The notes: generated by a model from the sequence alone, not told the origin. Counted from the first letter of the stretch, positions 20,855-31,225 are shown. The stretch: 57,243 nucleotides of DNA from Burkholderiaceae bacterium (GCA_007116135.1 SKIZ01000040.1:1-57243); one strand, 5' to 3'. Numbers and translations are program-made.

Positions 20855-22186
20855 ATGACCCAGACCATTACAGCCGAGCGCCAACAGTGGCAGGACCTCA
20901 CCGACCCAGGTGATGCAAGTCATGTGCGAGGCAAGCTCGATTGGAGTGATTTGCTGTTTTTCGTGGCGTTGTCTATCGGTGCGGCGTATGCACTGTATGC
21001 GTACCCCGATGGCATGGATATCTACGAAAAATGGATCCTCGTTGGTACGGTTCCGTTTATGGTCTGGCTTGGCTGGCTTTGGCGCCCGTTACGGACCTAT
21101 ATGGTATTTACGGGGCTGTTCTCGCTGTTTGCTATTTGGCTGTATTCCGGTAACTTGGCGCGCGCAGATGAGAATTTCTTTCTGCAGTATTTCCTGTCCT
21201 CACAAGCGGCCATCCTCTGGATGTGCTTGTTGTTTTTACTGGCCACCGTCAGCTATTGGGTGGGTTTCGTCAGTACGACAGCGGCATGGTTGGGTACGTT
21301 TTTAGCTTGGGCGGCCACGTATGCTGGGTCGATCGGCCTATTGGTTCGCTGGCGTGAGGGTCACCTACTGGGCCCTGACATGGGCCATATTCCGGTAAGC
21401 AACCTGTATGAGGTCTTTGTCCTTTTTGCCATCGTAACGGCCTTGTTTTACCTGTACTACGAGCGTCGATATGCCACACGCGCGCTCGGTGGCTTTGTGA
21501 TGCTCGTGGTCACTTCGATCGTGGTGTTTTTGCTGTGGTATTCGCTGACCCGGGGCGCGCATGAGATCGAGCCTTTGGTGCCGGCACTCGATAGCTGGTG
21601 GATGAAGTTGCATGTACCGACTAATTTCATTGGTTATGGAACGTTTTCGATTGCCGCGATGGTCGCATTTGCTTACTTGATCAAAGAAAATGGCGAAACC
21701 ACTTCCTACAAGAAGCTAGCGCCATTATTTATTCTCGGTGTTTTGCTGGCTGCTGAGCCCATGGTTTTCAGAACCGACGGGTTGTCGATGACCTGGATGC
21801 TCTATTTTGGAATCGGCATTGTCCTGATCGGCAGCATCATGGCGTTTCGCCGCCCGTTGGCCAAACGGCTACCGAGTTTTGAAGTGCTCGATGACATTAT
21901 GTACCGGGCCATCGCCATCGGCTTTGCCTTCTTTACTGTGGCCACGATCCTTGGCGCCTTATGGGCAGCTGATGCGTGGGGGGCCTATTGGCAGTGGGAT
22001 CCTAAAGAAACCTGGGCTTTGATTGTCTGGCTGAACTATGCCGCCTGGTTGCATCTGCGCCTGATGAAAGGCATGCGTGGCACGCTGGCCGCCTACTGGG
22101 CCCTTATCGGTTTGTTAATAACGGGTTTCGCTTTCCTAGGGGTCAACATGTTCCTCTCGGGGCTACACTCTTACGGTGAGTTATAA
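20855..22186 (+). CDS. ccsA: Cytochrome c biogenesis protein CcsA (ResC)
   Basis: A 443-residue polytopic membrane protein with the haem-handling tryptophan-rich WWD block WGAYWQWDPKETW near residue 375-387. It works with ResB as the system II haem lyase. The start could be any of GTG 20849, ATG 20852 or ATG 20855; AAGGA at 20844-20848 best fits the last. Conserved histidines are present in HVPTNFIGYG and near the C-terminus (SGLHSY). Confidence 0.95.
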   Translation: MTQTITAERQQWQDLTDPGDASHVRGKLDWSDLLFFVALSIGAAYALYAYPDGMDIYEKWILVGTVPFMVWLGWLWRPLRTYMVFTGLFSLFAIWLYSGNLARADENFFLQYFLSSQAAILWMCLLFLLATVSYWVGFVSTTAAWLGTFLAWAATYAGSIGLLVRWREGHLLGPDMGHIPVSNLYEVFVLFAIVTALFYLYYERRYATRALGGFVMLVVTSIVVFLLWYSLTRGAHEIEPLVPALDSWWMKLHVPTNFIGYGTFSIAAMVAFAYLIKENGETTSYKKLAPLFILGVLLAAEPMVFRTDGLSMTWMLYFGIGIVLIGSIMAFRRPLAKRLPSFEVLDDIMYRAIAIGFAFFTVATILGALWAADAWGAYWQWDPKETWALIVWLNYAAWLHLRLMKGMRGTLAAYWALIGLLITGFAFLGVNMFLSGLHSYGEL

Positions 22187-22205
22187 CAAAATGTAAAACC
22201 GTCCG

Positions 22206-23414
22206 ATGAAACAACCCGCTAGCACTTGGATCATATTATTTGCAGCGCTGATGATCCAGGCGCTAGTGGCCATGGCCTTGATCACCTTGCCGGTGGTCGC
22301 GCCAGTAGTGGCTAAGGATGTCGGACTGCCCACCACTTATGTTGGTGTTTACGTTGCTGCGGTGTATGTGGCGGCAATGTTCGCTACTGTTCTTGGTGGC
22401 TCTTTTGTTCGCAAATGGGGGGCGCTCAGACTCAGTCAAATCGGGTTGTTTGTGACCGCCTTTGGGATGGTTCTTTGCGCCATTCCACACCCACTTTTCA
22501 TGGTTATCGGTGCCCTGTTCATTGGATTGGGCTATGGGCCGATTACGCCAGCAAGCTCCCACATATTGATCCGTACGACACCACCAGAGCGTATGTCTTT
22601 GGTGTTTTCTATTAAGCAAACCGGTGTGCCGATCGGTGGGATGTTTGCCGGACTGCTCGTGCCGTCATTTGAGGTTTTTTTCGGTTGGCAAGCAGCCTTT
22701 GTGATGGTGGCTTTTTTGTGTGTCGTCTGCGCCCTTGCAGTTAACGGCTTGCGATTGCAGCTCGACGATGATCGCGACGCTAGCGTGCGGCCATCGCTGA
22801 TCAAAAGTCTTGTCGAACCGATCAAGCTGGTTTGGGCCAGCACGTCATTGCGGATTCTGGCGGCAATCTCGTTTATGTTTGCCATTACCCAGCTTTCACT
22901 GACGACTTATTTGGTTGCTTTCTTGTTTGAGGATCTGGGCTGGGGACTGGTGGCCGCTGGACTGGCGTTGACAGTCACTCAGGCCGCTGGTGTGGGTGGA
23001 CGGGTTTTGTGGGGTTGGATCGCCGATAACTGGCTGGGGTCGGCTTACATGCTGATTACCATTGCGGGGTTGTTATTGGGTGCGGCCGCCTTATTCCCGT
23101 GGCTAACGGACCAGACTAATATCTGGTTGCTTTACTTGCTTCTGATGATCATGGGTGCGACCGCCATTGGCTGGAACGGCGTGTATTTGGCCGAGGTAGC
23201 GCGACAAGCACCCAAGGGACAAGCGGGTATGGCAACCGGGGGCACTTTGGGGTTCACTTTTTTGGGCGTGTTGTGCGGTCCCCCCTTGTTTGGTGTGGCC
23301 GCGGCCCAGTTTGGCAGTTATGGCTATGCTTACGCGCTTTTGATTATCCCCGCGTTAGTCATTGTGGCGTTACTTTGGATGAGTCGCCAGCGGTGGCGTA
23401 AACAAAACGGTTAA
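22206..23414 (+). CDS. MFS transporter
   Basis: A 402-residue major facilitator with twelve predicted membrane segments; the motif A loop is degenerate (SFVRKWGALRLS), and GLGYGPITPASSHIL lies in TM4. It resembles the CynX/NarK-like or YfcJ-type groups, which move small anions or unknown solutes; substrate not assignable. It is 19 bases after ccsA on the same strand and ends 2 bases before the convergent lysA. Confidence 0.85.
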   Translation: MKQPASTWIILFAALMIQALVAMALITLPVVAPVVAKDVGLPTTYVGVYVAAVYVAAMFATVLGGSFVRKWGALRLSQIGLFVTAFGMVLCAIPHPLFMVIGALFIGLGYGPITPASSHILIRTTPPERMSLVFSIKQTGVPIGGMFAGLLVPSFEVFFGWQAAFVMVAFLCVVCALAVNGLRLQLDDDRDASVRPSLIKSLVEPIKLVWASTSLRILAAISFMFAITQLSLTTYLVAFLFEDLGWGLVAAGLALTVTQAAGVGGRVLWGWIADNWLGSAYMLITIAGLLLGAAALFPWLTDQTNIWLLYLLLMIMGATAIGWNGVYLAEVARQAPKGQAGMATGGTLGFTFLGVLCGPPLFGVAAAQFGSYGYAYALLIIPALVIVALLWMSRQRWRKQNG

Positions 23415-23416
23415 AC

Positions 23417-24721
23417 CTAGAGATCCAAAAGTCGCTCGGCTCGGATCAGGTCCTCGAATGTTTCACGTTCGCGGATAACCTGCCACGTGGGCCCGTCGAC
23501 TAAGACCTCAGCAGGCCTGGGTCGAGCGTTATAGTGGCTTGCCATCACAAAGCCATAAGCACCGGCTGATTCAAGGGCTAACAAGTCCCCCTCTTGAATG
23601 CATAAAGAACGATTTTTGGCTAGCCAGTCAGCGCTTTCGCAAACCGGCCCCACGATGTCATAGGTGATGGGTTTAGTGTCGTGTCGCGGCGATGCCGCCA
23701 GAACGCCGTGCCATGCTTGATAGAGCGCTGGGCGCATTAAATCATTCATCGCGGCATCGACGATAGCGAAATGCTTGTCCTCGGTGTGTTTGAGGTATTG
23801 AACCTCTGTTAGCAACAAGCCAGCGTTGCCAACGAGCGAGCGACCCGGTTCGAGCACCAGCTGCAGATGGGACAGTCCGTGTTTATTCAGTTCGGCAAAC
23901 ACCGCGTCCAAGAGGTCCTTAGGCGCCAAGGGTTTCTCGTCGTCGTAGCGAATCCCAAGCCCGCCGCCAAGATCCAAATGTGTGAGCGCAATGCCGTCAT
24001 GCTGCAGCGTTTGAATCAGGTTGATGAGCTTGCCAAGCGCATCAAGATACGGGCTGACCTCGGTGATTTGCGAGCCGATATGGCAATCGACGCCAACGAT
24101 TTTCAACCCAGGCAGTGTCTTAGCAAACCGGTAGGCATCAAGCGCGTCTTCGATGGCAATGCCAAATTTGTTTTCTTTTAAGCCGGTGGAGATATAGGGG
24201 TGTGTTTGCGCATCGACGTCTGGGTTCACGCGCAGCGACACAGGCGCTTGTTGGCCAAGTCCCGTGGCCACCTCAGATAAGCGTCTGAGTTCAGCAGTGG
24301 ACTCAACGTTAAAGCACTTTACACCTGCTTTGAGGGCGAGGCTCATTTCCCAGGCTTGCTTGCCCACGCCCGAAAAAACGACTTTGCGCGGGTCACCGCC
24401 GGCGGCAAGAACACGCTGTAGTTCACCGCCAGATACGATGTCAAAGCCGCTACCAAACTTTGCAAAAAGCTGAAGTATTGCCAAGTTTGAATTGGCCTTC
24501 ATCCCGTAGCAAATGAGTATGTCGCGCCCACTGGCCGCCTGCCAGTAGGCCTGCCATGCCGCCACAAGCGCTGATTTGGAATAACAGTAAAGCGGTGTGC
24601 CTAGCGACTTGGCTAAAGCGGCCACGGGCACCGCTTCGATGTGCAGTTGCCCATCGAGGTAATGAATGTGAGGCTCTCCGGCTGGTGTCGGTAGAGTTTG
24701 TTGAGCGGTCAGTGAGGGCAT
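23417..24721 (-). CDS. lysA: Diaminopimelate decarboxylase
   Basis: A 434-residue PLP enzyme, fold type III, that makes L-lysine from meso-diaminopimelate, the last step of lysine synthesis. The PLP lysine is Lys75 in CYGMKANSNL, the glycine-rich phosphate loop is GGGLGIRYDD, and EPGRSLVGNAG is also present. I start at the ATG at 24721; the earlier ORF-track start overlaps the stop region of lptM. Cotranscription with lptM, 22 bases upstream, is likely. Confidence 0.97.
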   Translation of the reverse strand: MPSLTAQQTLPTPAGEPHIHYLDGQLHIEAVPVAALAKSLGTPLYCYSKSALVAAWQAYWQAASGRDILICYGMKANSNLAILQLFAKFGSGFDIVSGGELQRVLAAGGDPRKVVFSGVGKQAWEMSLALKAGVKCFNVESTAELRRLSEVATGLGQQAPVSLRVNPDVDAQTHPYISTGLKENKFGIAIEDALDAYRFAKTLPGLKIVGVDCHIGSQITEVSPYLDALGKLINLIQTLQHDGIALTHLDLGGGLGIRYDDEKPLAPKDLLDAVFAELNKHGLSHLQLVLEPGRSLVGNAGLLLTEVQYLKHTEDKHFAIVDAAMNDLMRPALYQAWHGVLAASPRHDTKPITYDIVGPVCESADWLAKNRSLCIQEGDLLALESAGAYGFVMASHYNARPRPAEVLVDGPTWQVIRERETFEDLIRAERLLDL

Positions 24722-24743
24722 GGTCGACAAACGGTCAAATAAG

Positions 24744-24956
24744 CTATTCAATAACAATCGGCGTCGGTTCGAGCGACGGGTTTTGTGGGGGATTGTTCGG
24801 CTCGGTTGCGGGTTCGTCGATCACGGTCCCTTGCCCGGTTAGCGTGTCGGGTGGGACGGGTAGAAAGAGCGGACCCTTATAGCCACAGCCCAGCAGTAAA
24901 CTGAACAACATCGTCAAAACAGCGAACCGGCTGTAACGAAGAAGAAAACAAGGCAC
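24744..24956 (-). CDS. lptM: LPS translocon maturation chaperone LptM (YifL-type lipoprotein)
   Basis: A small lipoprotein with the lipobox LLLGC followed by GYKGPLFLP, the hallmark of LptM, which helps LptD adopt its native disulfides in the outer membrane. I place the start at GTG 24956, giving a 24-residue signal to the lipobox Cys with arginines in the n-region; the true start is uncertain and could be the internal ATG. A proline-rich tail follows (about 70 residues in all). It precedes lysA and diverges from cyaY, the usual betaproteobacterial setting. Confidence 0.85.
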   Translation of the reverse strand: MPCFLLRYSRFAVLTMLFSLLLGCGYKGPLFLPVPPDTLTGQGTVIDEPATEPNNPPQNPSLEPTPIVIE

Positions 24957-24996
24957 AGCGTGCACGACTGGCTCCAGACGTCTAAAGGACAAGATT

Positions 24997-25332
24997 ATGA
25001 CCGAAACTGAGTTTGATGAACGTATTAGCACTATTCTAGACGCCATTGAGACCTGCGCTGACCATTGGTATGAAAAGCTCGATGTTGATGTCGATACCAA
25101 GCGTGAGGCCAACGTCTTGAGCTTGTTGTTTGACAACAAGGTTCCGGTGGTCATCAATAGTCAGGCTCCGATGCAGGAGCTGTGGGTTGCCGCGCCAAGT
25201 GGCGGCTTTCATTACCGCTTTGATGGCCAACATTGGAAAGATACTCGTGGCGGCCCCGATTTGCATGAGGCGCTGACCGAGATATTTAGCGACGCTTGTG
25301 GACAACCCGTGCGTCTTGAGTTGTCAGTTTGA
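24997..25332 (+). CDS. cyaY: Iron-sulfur assembly protein CyaY (frataxin)
   Basis: A 111-residue bacterial frataxin that binds iron and modulates IscS. Conserved features are the acidic first helix (MTETEFDERISTILDAIE), the strand VPVVINSQAPMQELWVAA, and the SGGFHYRFD and WKDTRGG blocks. TAAAGGACA precedes the ATG. It diverges from lptM-lysA and converges on mrcA. Confidence 0.96.
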   Translation: MTETEFDERISTILDAIETCADHWYEKLDVDVDTKREANVLSLLFDNKVPVVINSQAPMQELWVAAPSGGFHYRFDGQHWKDTRGGPDLHEALTEIFSDACGQPVRLELSV

Positions 25333-25342
25333 TCGATTTTGA

Positions 25343-25374
25343 GCACACCTGCTTCTAAATCAAAGAAGGTGTGC
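25343..25374. terminator. Stem-loop between cyaY and mrcA
   Basis: GCACACCT pairs with AGGTGTGC across a 16-base loop between two convergent genes. Neither strand has a clear T-run, so it is a weak terminator candidate. Confidence 0.35.
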
Positions 25375-25391
25375 CCAGGCAATGCCCTTAA

Positions 25392-27815
25392 TCAGTTGAC
25401 CACTGGCGCCGATGGGTCAGACACAAAGTCGCCGCCACCGCCAAGGTTCAGAGACTCTAAGAGATCATCGATCGATTCTTTTTGAGAACCGATTCCAACG
25501 CTGGAAATGGCCTCAGGCGGGGGGTATTCGGCAAAAAACATGTTTCGATCTTGAATAATCAGCCCGCTTGGCGGCGGCCCGATTGGTTCTTCAGGGAAGT
25601 TCTCTAGGGCTTTCTTCATGTAGCCCATCCAGATCGGCAAGGCCGCGCCACCGCCGGTCTCGCGCGTGCCCAGCGATCTTGGCTGGTCAAAGCCAAGCCA
25701 TGCCACACCAACAAGTCTCGGGGTGTAGCCTGCAAACCAGGCATCGACCGATTGATTCGTTGTACCGGTTTTGCCGGCCAGATCTGTGCGCTTTATCTCA
25801 CGCCCAGCTCTGGCCGCGGTTCCGCTTCGGGTAACCTCGCGCATCATGTCGTTCATCACGTAAACGGTTCGCGGGTCTAGCGCACGTGCACTGGCATCGC
25901 CCGCGATCGAGGGGCTCGCACGCATGAGTACGGTTCCGTTGGCGTCAGTGACATGGTCGATCAGGAAAGGAGTCACCCGGTAGCCACCATTGGCAAAAAC
26001 AGAAAATCCTGCTGCCATTTGCAAAGGTGTGACCGAACCAGCGCCAAGCGCCATCGGCAAAAAGGGTGGGTGCTTTTCAGCTTCGAAACCAAAACGCGTG
26101 ATGTAGTCTTGCACGTACTGCGGTGTGATCGCTTGTAACACTCGAATGGAAACCATGTTGCGCGACTTGGCCAGCGCCTCGCGCATGCTCAGCGCATCGT
26201 CATATGTGTTGCCATAGTTGCGTGGTCGCCACTCTTGCCCTGAGCCCGTTTGCTCGGCCGTGAGCATAAACGGTTGATCCGAAATCATGGTTGTCGGCGT
26301 CATGCCTCGCTCGAGCGAGGCTGCGTAGATAAACGGCTTGAAGGCCGATCCAGGTTGACGCCAAGCCTGCGTGACGCGGTTAAAGCTTGCGGAGAAAAAG
26401 TCAAAACCACCGACCATCGCACGGATAGCGCCATCTTGCGGGGTCATGGCGACAAATGCACCGTCAACTTCAGGGAAATTCAAAATTTCCCAAGTCCCGT
26501 CATCGCGTTGGGTGATCGTCACCACTGAGCCGCGGCGCATGCGCATGTCATCGGTCGCGTTTGCAGCCAACGATCTCGCCACGATGGCCAGCACATTGCT
26601 GTCATCAATGGTGATGATTTCATTAGCCGAACGGGCAACCGTGACTGACTTGGGATTGGCCGCCAGAACAGCGGCCGTTCGGAAGCCTGCTCGATCCGGG
26701 TGGTCCTCCAGGATCGTGTCCATCCAATCATCAAATGCTTGCGCATCAGTCTCTAAGCCCTCTGGCAGGTCCATCTGTGCGACCGGGCCCGGATAGCGAG
26801 CCCGACGCGTGTACTGCAGTACCCCATCGCGCAATGAACGCCAGGCCCATTCTTGATCGGTTGATTGGATGGTGGTGTAGACGTTTAGTCCACGCGAGTA
26901 GATCTCATCGCCGTAGAGTGAAAACATCAGCTGCCTGGCCAACTCAGCGGCATATTCACCGTGCACGGCGTAGCCACCGGCAACGGTGTTTGTGCTCGAG
27001 CGCAGCTCGATGGGCTCATCGAGCGCGGCCTGATACTCAGCGTCAGTCAGATAGCCCAGACTGTGCATGCGACCAAGCACATAGCGCTGGCGTGCCGTTG
27101 CGCGTGGCAGGTTTGCCACCGGGTTAAAACGCGACGGCGCCTTGGGGATGCCCGCTAGCATCGCAGCCTGCGCCACGCTCAGGTTGTGAACCTCCTCACC
27201 GAAATAAGTGCGTGAGGCGGCCGCGAAACCATATGCCCGGCGACCAAGGTAGATCTGGTTCAAGTAGAGCTCAAGAATCTGGTCTTTGGACAGGCTTGAC
27301 TCGATTTTGTAGGTCAGCAAGAGCTCATAAAACTTGCGGCTATACGTTTTTTCTGACGTCAGGTAAAAGTTGCGAGCCACCTGCATGGTGATCGTGCTGG
27401 CGCCTTGCGTTTTAGCCATGGCCGAGATGTTGGCGATGGCCGCGCGCGCCACACCAAACCAGTCGATGCCACCGTGCTGGTAAAAGGCGTCATCCTCAGC
27501 GGCGAGCACCGCGGACTTCAAAACATCAGGAAACTCATCAAAACGCAGCACATTACGCCGCTCTTCGCCAAACTCACCGATCAGTACCTGATCGGCCGTG
27601 TAGACACGCAGTGGTACGCGCGGGCGATAATCGGTCATCGCCGAGAGGTCTGGCAGGTTTGGCCAAGCGATCGACAAGGCGATCACAAGCAATAAAACAG
27701 CGCTAGCAACACCAGCGGCACCGAGAACGAACAGTTTCATAAAAAAACGGACGATCCACGGGCTCGAGGCGCTCGCAGCAGTTTCGGAACGATTTTGTGA
27801 ATTGGATTTACTCAT
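25392..27815 (-). CDS. mrcA: Penicillin-binding protein 1A
   Basis: An 807-residue bifunctional peptidoglycan synthase anchored by one N-terminal membrane helix (about 25-50). The glycosyltransferase (GT51) has Glu107 in AAEDDAFYQHGG; an OB-like insert follows; the transpeptidase carries SAFK (490-493), SRN (551-553) and KTGTT (682-686). All catalytic motifs are intact. In many betaproteobacteria the pilMNOPQ type IV pilus cluster lies between mrcA and aroK; here only 47 bases separate them. Confidence 0.97.
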   Translation of the reverse strand: MSKSNSQNRSETAASASSPWIVRFFMKLFVLGAAGVASAVLLLVIALSIAWPNLPDLSAMTDYRPRVPLRVYTADQVLIGEFGEERRNVLRFDEFPDVLKSAVLAAEDDAFYQHGGIDWFGVARAAIANISAMAKTQGASTITMQVARNFYLTSEKTYSRKFYELLLTYKIESSLSKDQILELYLNQIYLGRRAYGFAAASRTYFGEEVHNLSVAQAAMLAGIPKAPSRFNPVANLPRATARQRYVLGRMHSLGYLTDAEYQAALDEPIELRSSTNTVAGGYAVHGEYAAELARQLMFSLYGDEIYSRGLNVYTTIQSTDQEWAWRSLRDGVLQYTRRARYPGPVAQMDLPEGLETDAQAFDDWMDTILEDHPDRAGFRTAAVLAANPKSVTVARSANEIITIDDSNVLAIVARSLAANATDDMRMRRGSVVTITQRDDGTWEILNFPEVDGAFVAMTPQDGAIRAMVGGFDFFSASFNRVTQAWRQPGSAFKPFIYAASLERGMTPTTMISDQPFMLTAEQTGSGQEWRPRNYGNTYDDALSMREALAKSRNMVSIRVLQAITPQYVQDYITRFGFEAEKHPPFLPMALGAGSVTPLQMAAGFSVFANGGYRVTPFLIDHVTDANGTVLMRASPSIAGDASARALDPRTVYVMNDMMREVTRSGTAARAGREIKRTDLAGKTGTTNQSVDAWFAGYTPRLVGVAWLGFDQPRSLGTRETGGGAALPIWMGYMKKALENFPEEPIGPPPSGLIIQDRNMFFAEYPPPEAISSVGIGSQKESIDDLLESLNLGGGGDFVSDPSAPVVN

Positions 27816-27862
27816 AAGTTCGAATTTTACGCTCCACAGCCCTGCAATGGGATAATAAAGTC

Positions 27863-28390
27863 ATGGAAAATCAATTAGGTTGCGTCTTTTTGATCGGTAT
27901 GCCGGGGGCGGGTAAGTCAACCGTTGGTAAAGCGTTGGCCAAGTCACTGCGGTGGGCATTTGTCGACCTAGACCATCAGATCGAGGCGCGCTGTGGCGTG
28001 GCCATTCCTGTTATCTTTGAGATCGAAGGCGAGCAAGGGTTCCGCAAACGCGAGTCTCAGGCGCTAGCAGAGCTTGCGTGCGAGCATGGTAAGGTTGTGG
28101 CAACCGGCGGAGGGGCGGTTCTGGCTGAATCAAACCAAGGGATTCTGCGCAGCCAAGGCGTGGTGGTTTACCTCAGAGCAACAGTCGATGAGCTCTACCG
28201 ACGAACCAATCGGGATCGAAACCGACCGTTGCTTGCAACCAACGATCCAAAACGACGGTTGCAGGAATTATTTGTCCAACGGGGCCCGATCTACGAATCA
28301 TTGGCCGATATTACTGTCGAATCTGGCTCTTCGACAGTTCCGGCCGTCATACAGCAAATCATCAGTCAGTTACGAGGCATACAAAAGTGA
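27863..28390 (+). CDS. aroK: Shikimate kinase
   Basis: A 175-residue P-loop kinase that phosphorylates shikimate in aromatic amino acid synthesis. Walker A is GMPGAGKST (12-20), the shikimate site includes DLDHQIE and GGGAV, and RNRPLL is the lid arginine region. A GATAAT at 27851-27856 may be its -10 box, leaving almost no leader. The stop overlaps the aroB GTG by 4 bases. Confidence 0.96.
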   Translation: MENQLGCVFLIGMPGAGKSTVGKALAKSLRWAFVDLDHQIEARCGVAIPVIFEIEGEQGFRKRESQALAELACEHGKVVATGGGAVLAESNQGILRSQGVVVYLRATVDELYRRTNRDRNRPLLATNDPKRRLQELFVQRGPIYESLADITVESGSSTVPAVIQQIISQLRGIQK

Positions 28391-29475
28391 CGATCAAAGA
28401 CGTGATTGTTTCAACGCCTGGGGGGCAATATCCGATTCACATTGGTCCTGGGCACCTAGAGAAGCTTGCGCAGTCTGTTCCGGCGGATGCCTCGGCACTT
28501 GTGGTGATCACCAACCCAACCGTTGATCACCTTTACGGGCAGCGGGTGCGTCAGAGTCTGGCCCAGACTGGCAAGCCGATCTCGACGCTACAACTGCCTG
28601 ATGGGGAGCTGTACAAGGACTGGAAAACCTTAAATCTGATTTTTGATCATCTTCTGGGTTTGCGGTTAGACAGACGCACCGTGATTGTGGCCCTCGGTGG
28701 CGGTGTGATTGGAGATATGGCCGGATTTGCCGCAGCCGTTTACATGCGCGGCATCCGTTTTATACAAGTGCCAACAACGCTGCTGGCCCAAGTCGACTCG
28801 TCTGTGGGTGGCAAGACTGCCGTCAATCACCCCCTTGGTAAAAATATGATTGGCGCGTTCTACCAGCCGATTGCGGTGGTAATCGACACCACCGTGCTTG
28901 AGTCGTTGCCTGCGCGCGAGATCAGTGCTGGCTTGGCCGAGGTGGTCAAGTACGGCTTGATTATGGATGAGACCTTCTTTGATTGGTGCTGCGAACATGC
29001 GCAGCAACTTCGTGCGGGCGATCCGGCACTATTGGGCCAGGCCATCAGTCGCTCTTGCGAATTCAAGGCCAAGGTGGTGTCACTTGATGAGCGCGAAACA
29101 GGGTTGCGAGCGACACTGAATCTGGGTCACACCTTTGCGCATGCGATTGAAGCTGGCTTAGGCTATGGACAGTGGTTGCATGGTGAAGCCGTCGGTTGCG
29201 GTCTGGTTTTGGCCGCAGCTCTATCGCAACGCACGCTCGGTATGCCATTGGCCCAGGTCCAACGGGTGAGGTCCGTGGTGCAAGATATCGGTTGCCCAAT
29301 CCATGCGCCGCGGCTCCTCGGTATGGATCAGTGGTTGTCGCTGATGCGTTCGGACAAGAAAGCGCAGGCAGGCGAAATCAAGTTTGTGCTCATGCCAACC
29401 ATTGGTCAAGCCGTGATTTGCTCGGCTGACCAAGCCGATGTCCAGGCTGTGCTCAGTGAACACGCAGCCCCCTAG
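28387..29475 (+). CDS. aroB: 3-dehydroquinate synthase
   Basis: A 362-residue NAD- and metal-dependent enzyme that makes 3-dehydroquinate from DAHP. Motifs: [29 protein letters not shown] (nucleotide region), [19 protein letters not shown] and the metal histidines in [11 protein letters not shown] and HGEAV. It starts at GTG 28387 in a GTGA overlap with aroK, so translation is coupled. Confidence 0.97.
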   Translation: MTIKDVIVSTPGGQYPIHIGPGHLEKLAQSVPADASALVVITNPTVDHLYGQRVRQSLAQTGKPISTLQLPDGELYKDWKTLNLIFDHLLGLRLDRRTVIVALGGGVIGDMAGFAAAVYMRGIRFIQVPTTLLAQVDSSVGGKTAVNHPLGKNMIGAFYQPIAVVIDTTVLESLPAREISAGLAEVVKYGLIMDETFFDWCCEHAQQLRAGDPALLGQAISRSCEFKAKVVSLDERETGLRATLNLGHTFAHAIEAGLGYGQWLHGEAVGCGLVLAAALSQRTLGMPLAQVQRVRSVVQDIGCPIHAPRLLGMDQWLSLMRSDKKAQAGEIKFVLMPTIGQAVICSADQADVQAVLSEHAAP

Positions 29476-29491
29476 GGCGCATGCCTCGAAC

Positions 29492-30643
29492 ATGGCTTTG
29501 GCCCAGATGAACGCGCGCGCGCCCTATGCCAGCGATCCAGCCCGCACTCGCGGGCGTCGCCATGCCGAACCGGCCCCGGCTAACCGCACTGAATTTCAAC
29601 GCGACCGTGACCGGATCATTCACGCCAATGCCTTCAGACGCCTGGAATACAAAACTCAGGTGTTCGTTAACCACGAAGGCGATTGGTTTCGCACCCGCTT
29701 GACGCACTCGTTGGAGGTGGCTCAGATCGCTCGAGTGATTGCTGCAAGTTTGGGGCTCGATGTCGATCTGACCGAGGCCATTGCCTTGGCCCATGATCTA
29801 GGACACACCCCGTTTGGCCATGCGGGGCAAGACGAGCTAAACCGGTGTTTGAACGAACTAGCGCCCCAAGCAGGTGGTTTTGAGCATAACTTGCAAAGTT
29901 TGCGCGTGGTCGATGAGCTTGAGGAGCGCTATCCTGATTTCAATGGCTTGAACCTGTGCTTTGAGACGCGCGAAGGGATTTTGAAGCACTGCTCGCTTGC
30001 TAACGCCCGTAAGCTTGGCGATGTAGGTCAACGATTTATTGACCGCACCGAACCGTCGCTTGAGGCGCAATTGGCCAACCTGGCCGATGAAATTGCCTAT
30101 AACAATCACGATGTCGATGACGGGTTGCGATCTGGCTTGATTTGCCTGGAGCAGTTGCTTGAGGTGTCCATATTTGAGCAGCACTACCGTGCGGTCAAGC
30201 GGCAGTGGCCGCAGATCGCCGATAAACGGGCGGTGGCTCAGACAGTGCGGCAGATGATCAACACCTTGATCATGGATGTCACCAACCACACCAAACAGTC
30301 GCTTGCGGCAGCCAACCCGCAAAGCCCTGATCAAGCGCGTCTATGTGGCCCGCTCGTTGGGTTCTCAAGTGAAATTCGCCAACAGGCCACTGAGCTCAAA
30401 CAATTTCTTTTTAAGGAACTCTATCGGCACTATCAGGTCGCACGAATGACGCACAAAGCTCGCACCGTGGTGCGTGAATTGTTTGAGGTTTTTCTCGACG
30501 AACCCGGCTTGCTGCCACCGGATTACCGTCGCGACGGCCAGCCTGCGCAGGCGCGCGCCATTGCCGACTATATTGCTGGGATGACAGACCGCTACGCTAT
30601 GCTTGAGCACCGTAGAATTTTCGCAGTTGACGAGTCGCATTAA
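29492..30643 (+). CDS. dgt: dGTPase-like HD-domain triphosphohydrolase
   Basis: A 383-residue protein of the dGTP triphosphohydrolase-like family (YP-type Dgt), which removes triphosphate from deoxynucleotides. The HD metal site is His72 (RLTHSLEV) plus His101-Asp102 ([12 protein letters not shown]) and a later Asp ([10 protein letters not shown]). I choose the ATG at 29492, after the aroB stop; the longer ORF-track start would overlap aroB. aroK-aroB-dgt is a familiar trio in this group. Confidence 0.93.
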   Translation: MALAQMNARAPYASDPARTRGRRHAEPAPANRTEFQRDRDRIIHANAFRRLEYKTQVFVNHEGDWFRTRLTHSLEVAQIARVIAASLGLDVDLTEAIALAHDLGHTPFGHAGQDELNRCLNELAPQAGGFEHNLQSLRVVDELEERYPDFNGLNLCFETREGILKHCSLANARKLGDVGQRFIDRTEPSLEAQLANLADEIAYNNHDVDDGLRSGLICLEQLLEVSIFEQHYRAVKRQWPQIADKRAVAQTVRQMINTLIMDVTNHTKQSLAAANPQSPDQARLCGPLVGFSSEIRQQATELKQFLFKELYRHYQVARMTHKARTVVRELFEVFLDEPGLLPPDYRRDGQPAQARAIADYIAGMTDRYAMLEHRRIFAVDESH

Positions 30644-30658
30644 AAAGAGGTCATAACC

Positions 30659-31225
30659 ATGAAAACAAAATGGACGCTTGGTATCGCGTGTCTGGCTGCC
30701 AGTCTGGCCGTTGGTGCCACAACGGAAGTAACCGAAATCCCTGAAACCACCCTATCTTTGTATATCGCCCAGGAGTGCGCGTCGATGGCGCGCGGTGGTC
30801 GTTGCGCGGTTTATTTTGTGCAAATGCCAGCGGGTCGCTTGCCCAGCCAGTCGGTCGAGCAGCGCTGCGCGCCGGGGTGGCTTGCGCACGTCAGTGCAGA
30901 GCGCGGCACAGTCGAGAAGGGCGGCGTTAATCGAGGGCAGGCCGTTGTTTGTGGCCACCAAGAGCCTGAGTCTGCCATTCGGGCCTTGCTGCGTGCCTGC
31001 GATGCTCAGACCTTTGGCATTTGCAGCGATGCCAACTACGTGGATATCAAATGGGCCTACTGGTCAGGCGAAGGCGAGCAGTTGCAGCAATTGCCAATGG
31101 GCCAACGTTTAATGATCGAGCAATTGCCTGATGCGCTGCAATGCGAGTCGGTCGTGCCATTGGCTGAGGGCATGGCTTGCTCGCCTGAGGCGGCTGTGCT
31201 GCTCAGAAACAGTGGCCTTAGGTAG
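30659..31225 (+). CDS. Exported protein of unknown function with eight cysteines
   Basis: I do not recognise this 188-residue protein. A signal peptide (about 1-20, cleavage likely after AVGA) is followed by a mature chain with eight cysteines, in [39 protein letters not shown] and MACSP, enough for four disulfides. No transmembrane segment or known enzyme motif is seen beyond the signal. It follows dgt by 15 bases with AAAGAGGT upstream, so it is probably cotranscribed. Its end overlaps the convergent uvrA by 8 bases. A periplasmic, disulfide-stabilised role is an inference. Confidence 0.8.
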   Translation: MKTKWTLGIACLAASLAVGATTEVTEIPETTLSLYIAQECASMARGGRCAVYFVQMPAGRLPSQSVEQRCAPGWLAHVSAERGTVEKGGVNRGQAVVCGHQEPESAIRALLRACDAQTFGICSDANYVDIKWAYWSGEGEQLQQLPMGQRLMIEQLPDALQCESVVPLAEGMACSPEAAVLLRNSGLR

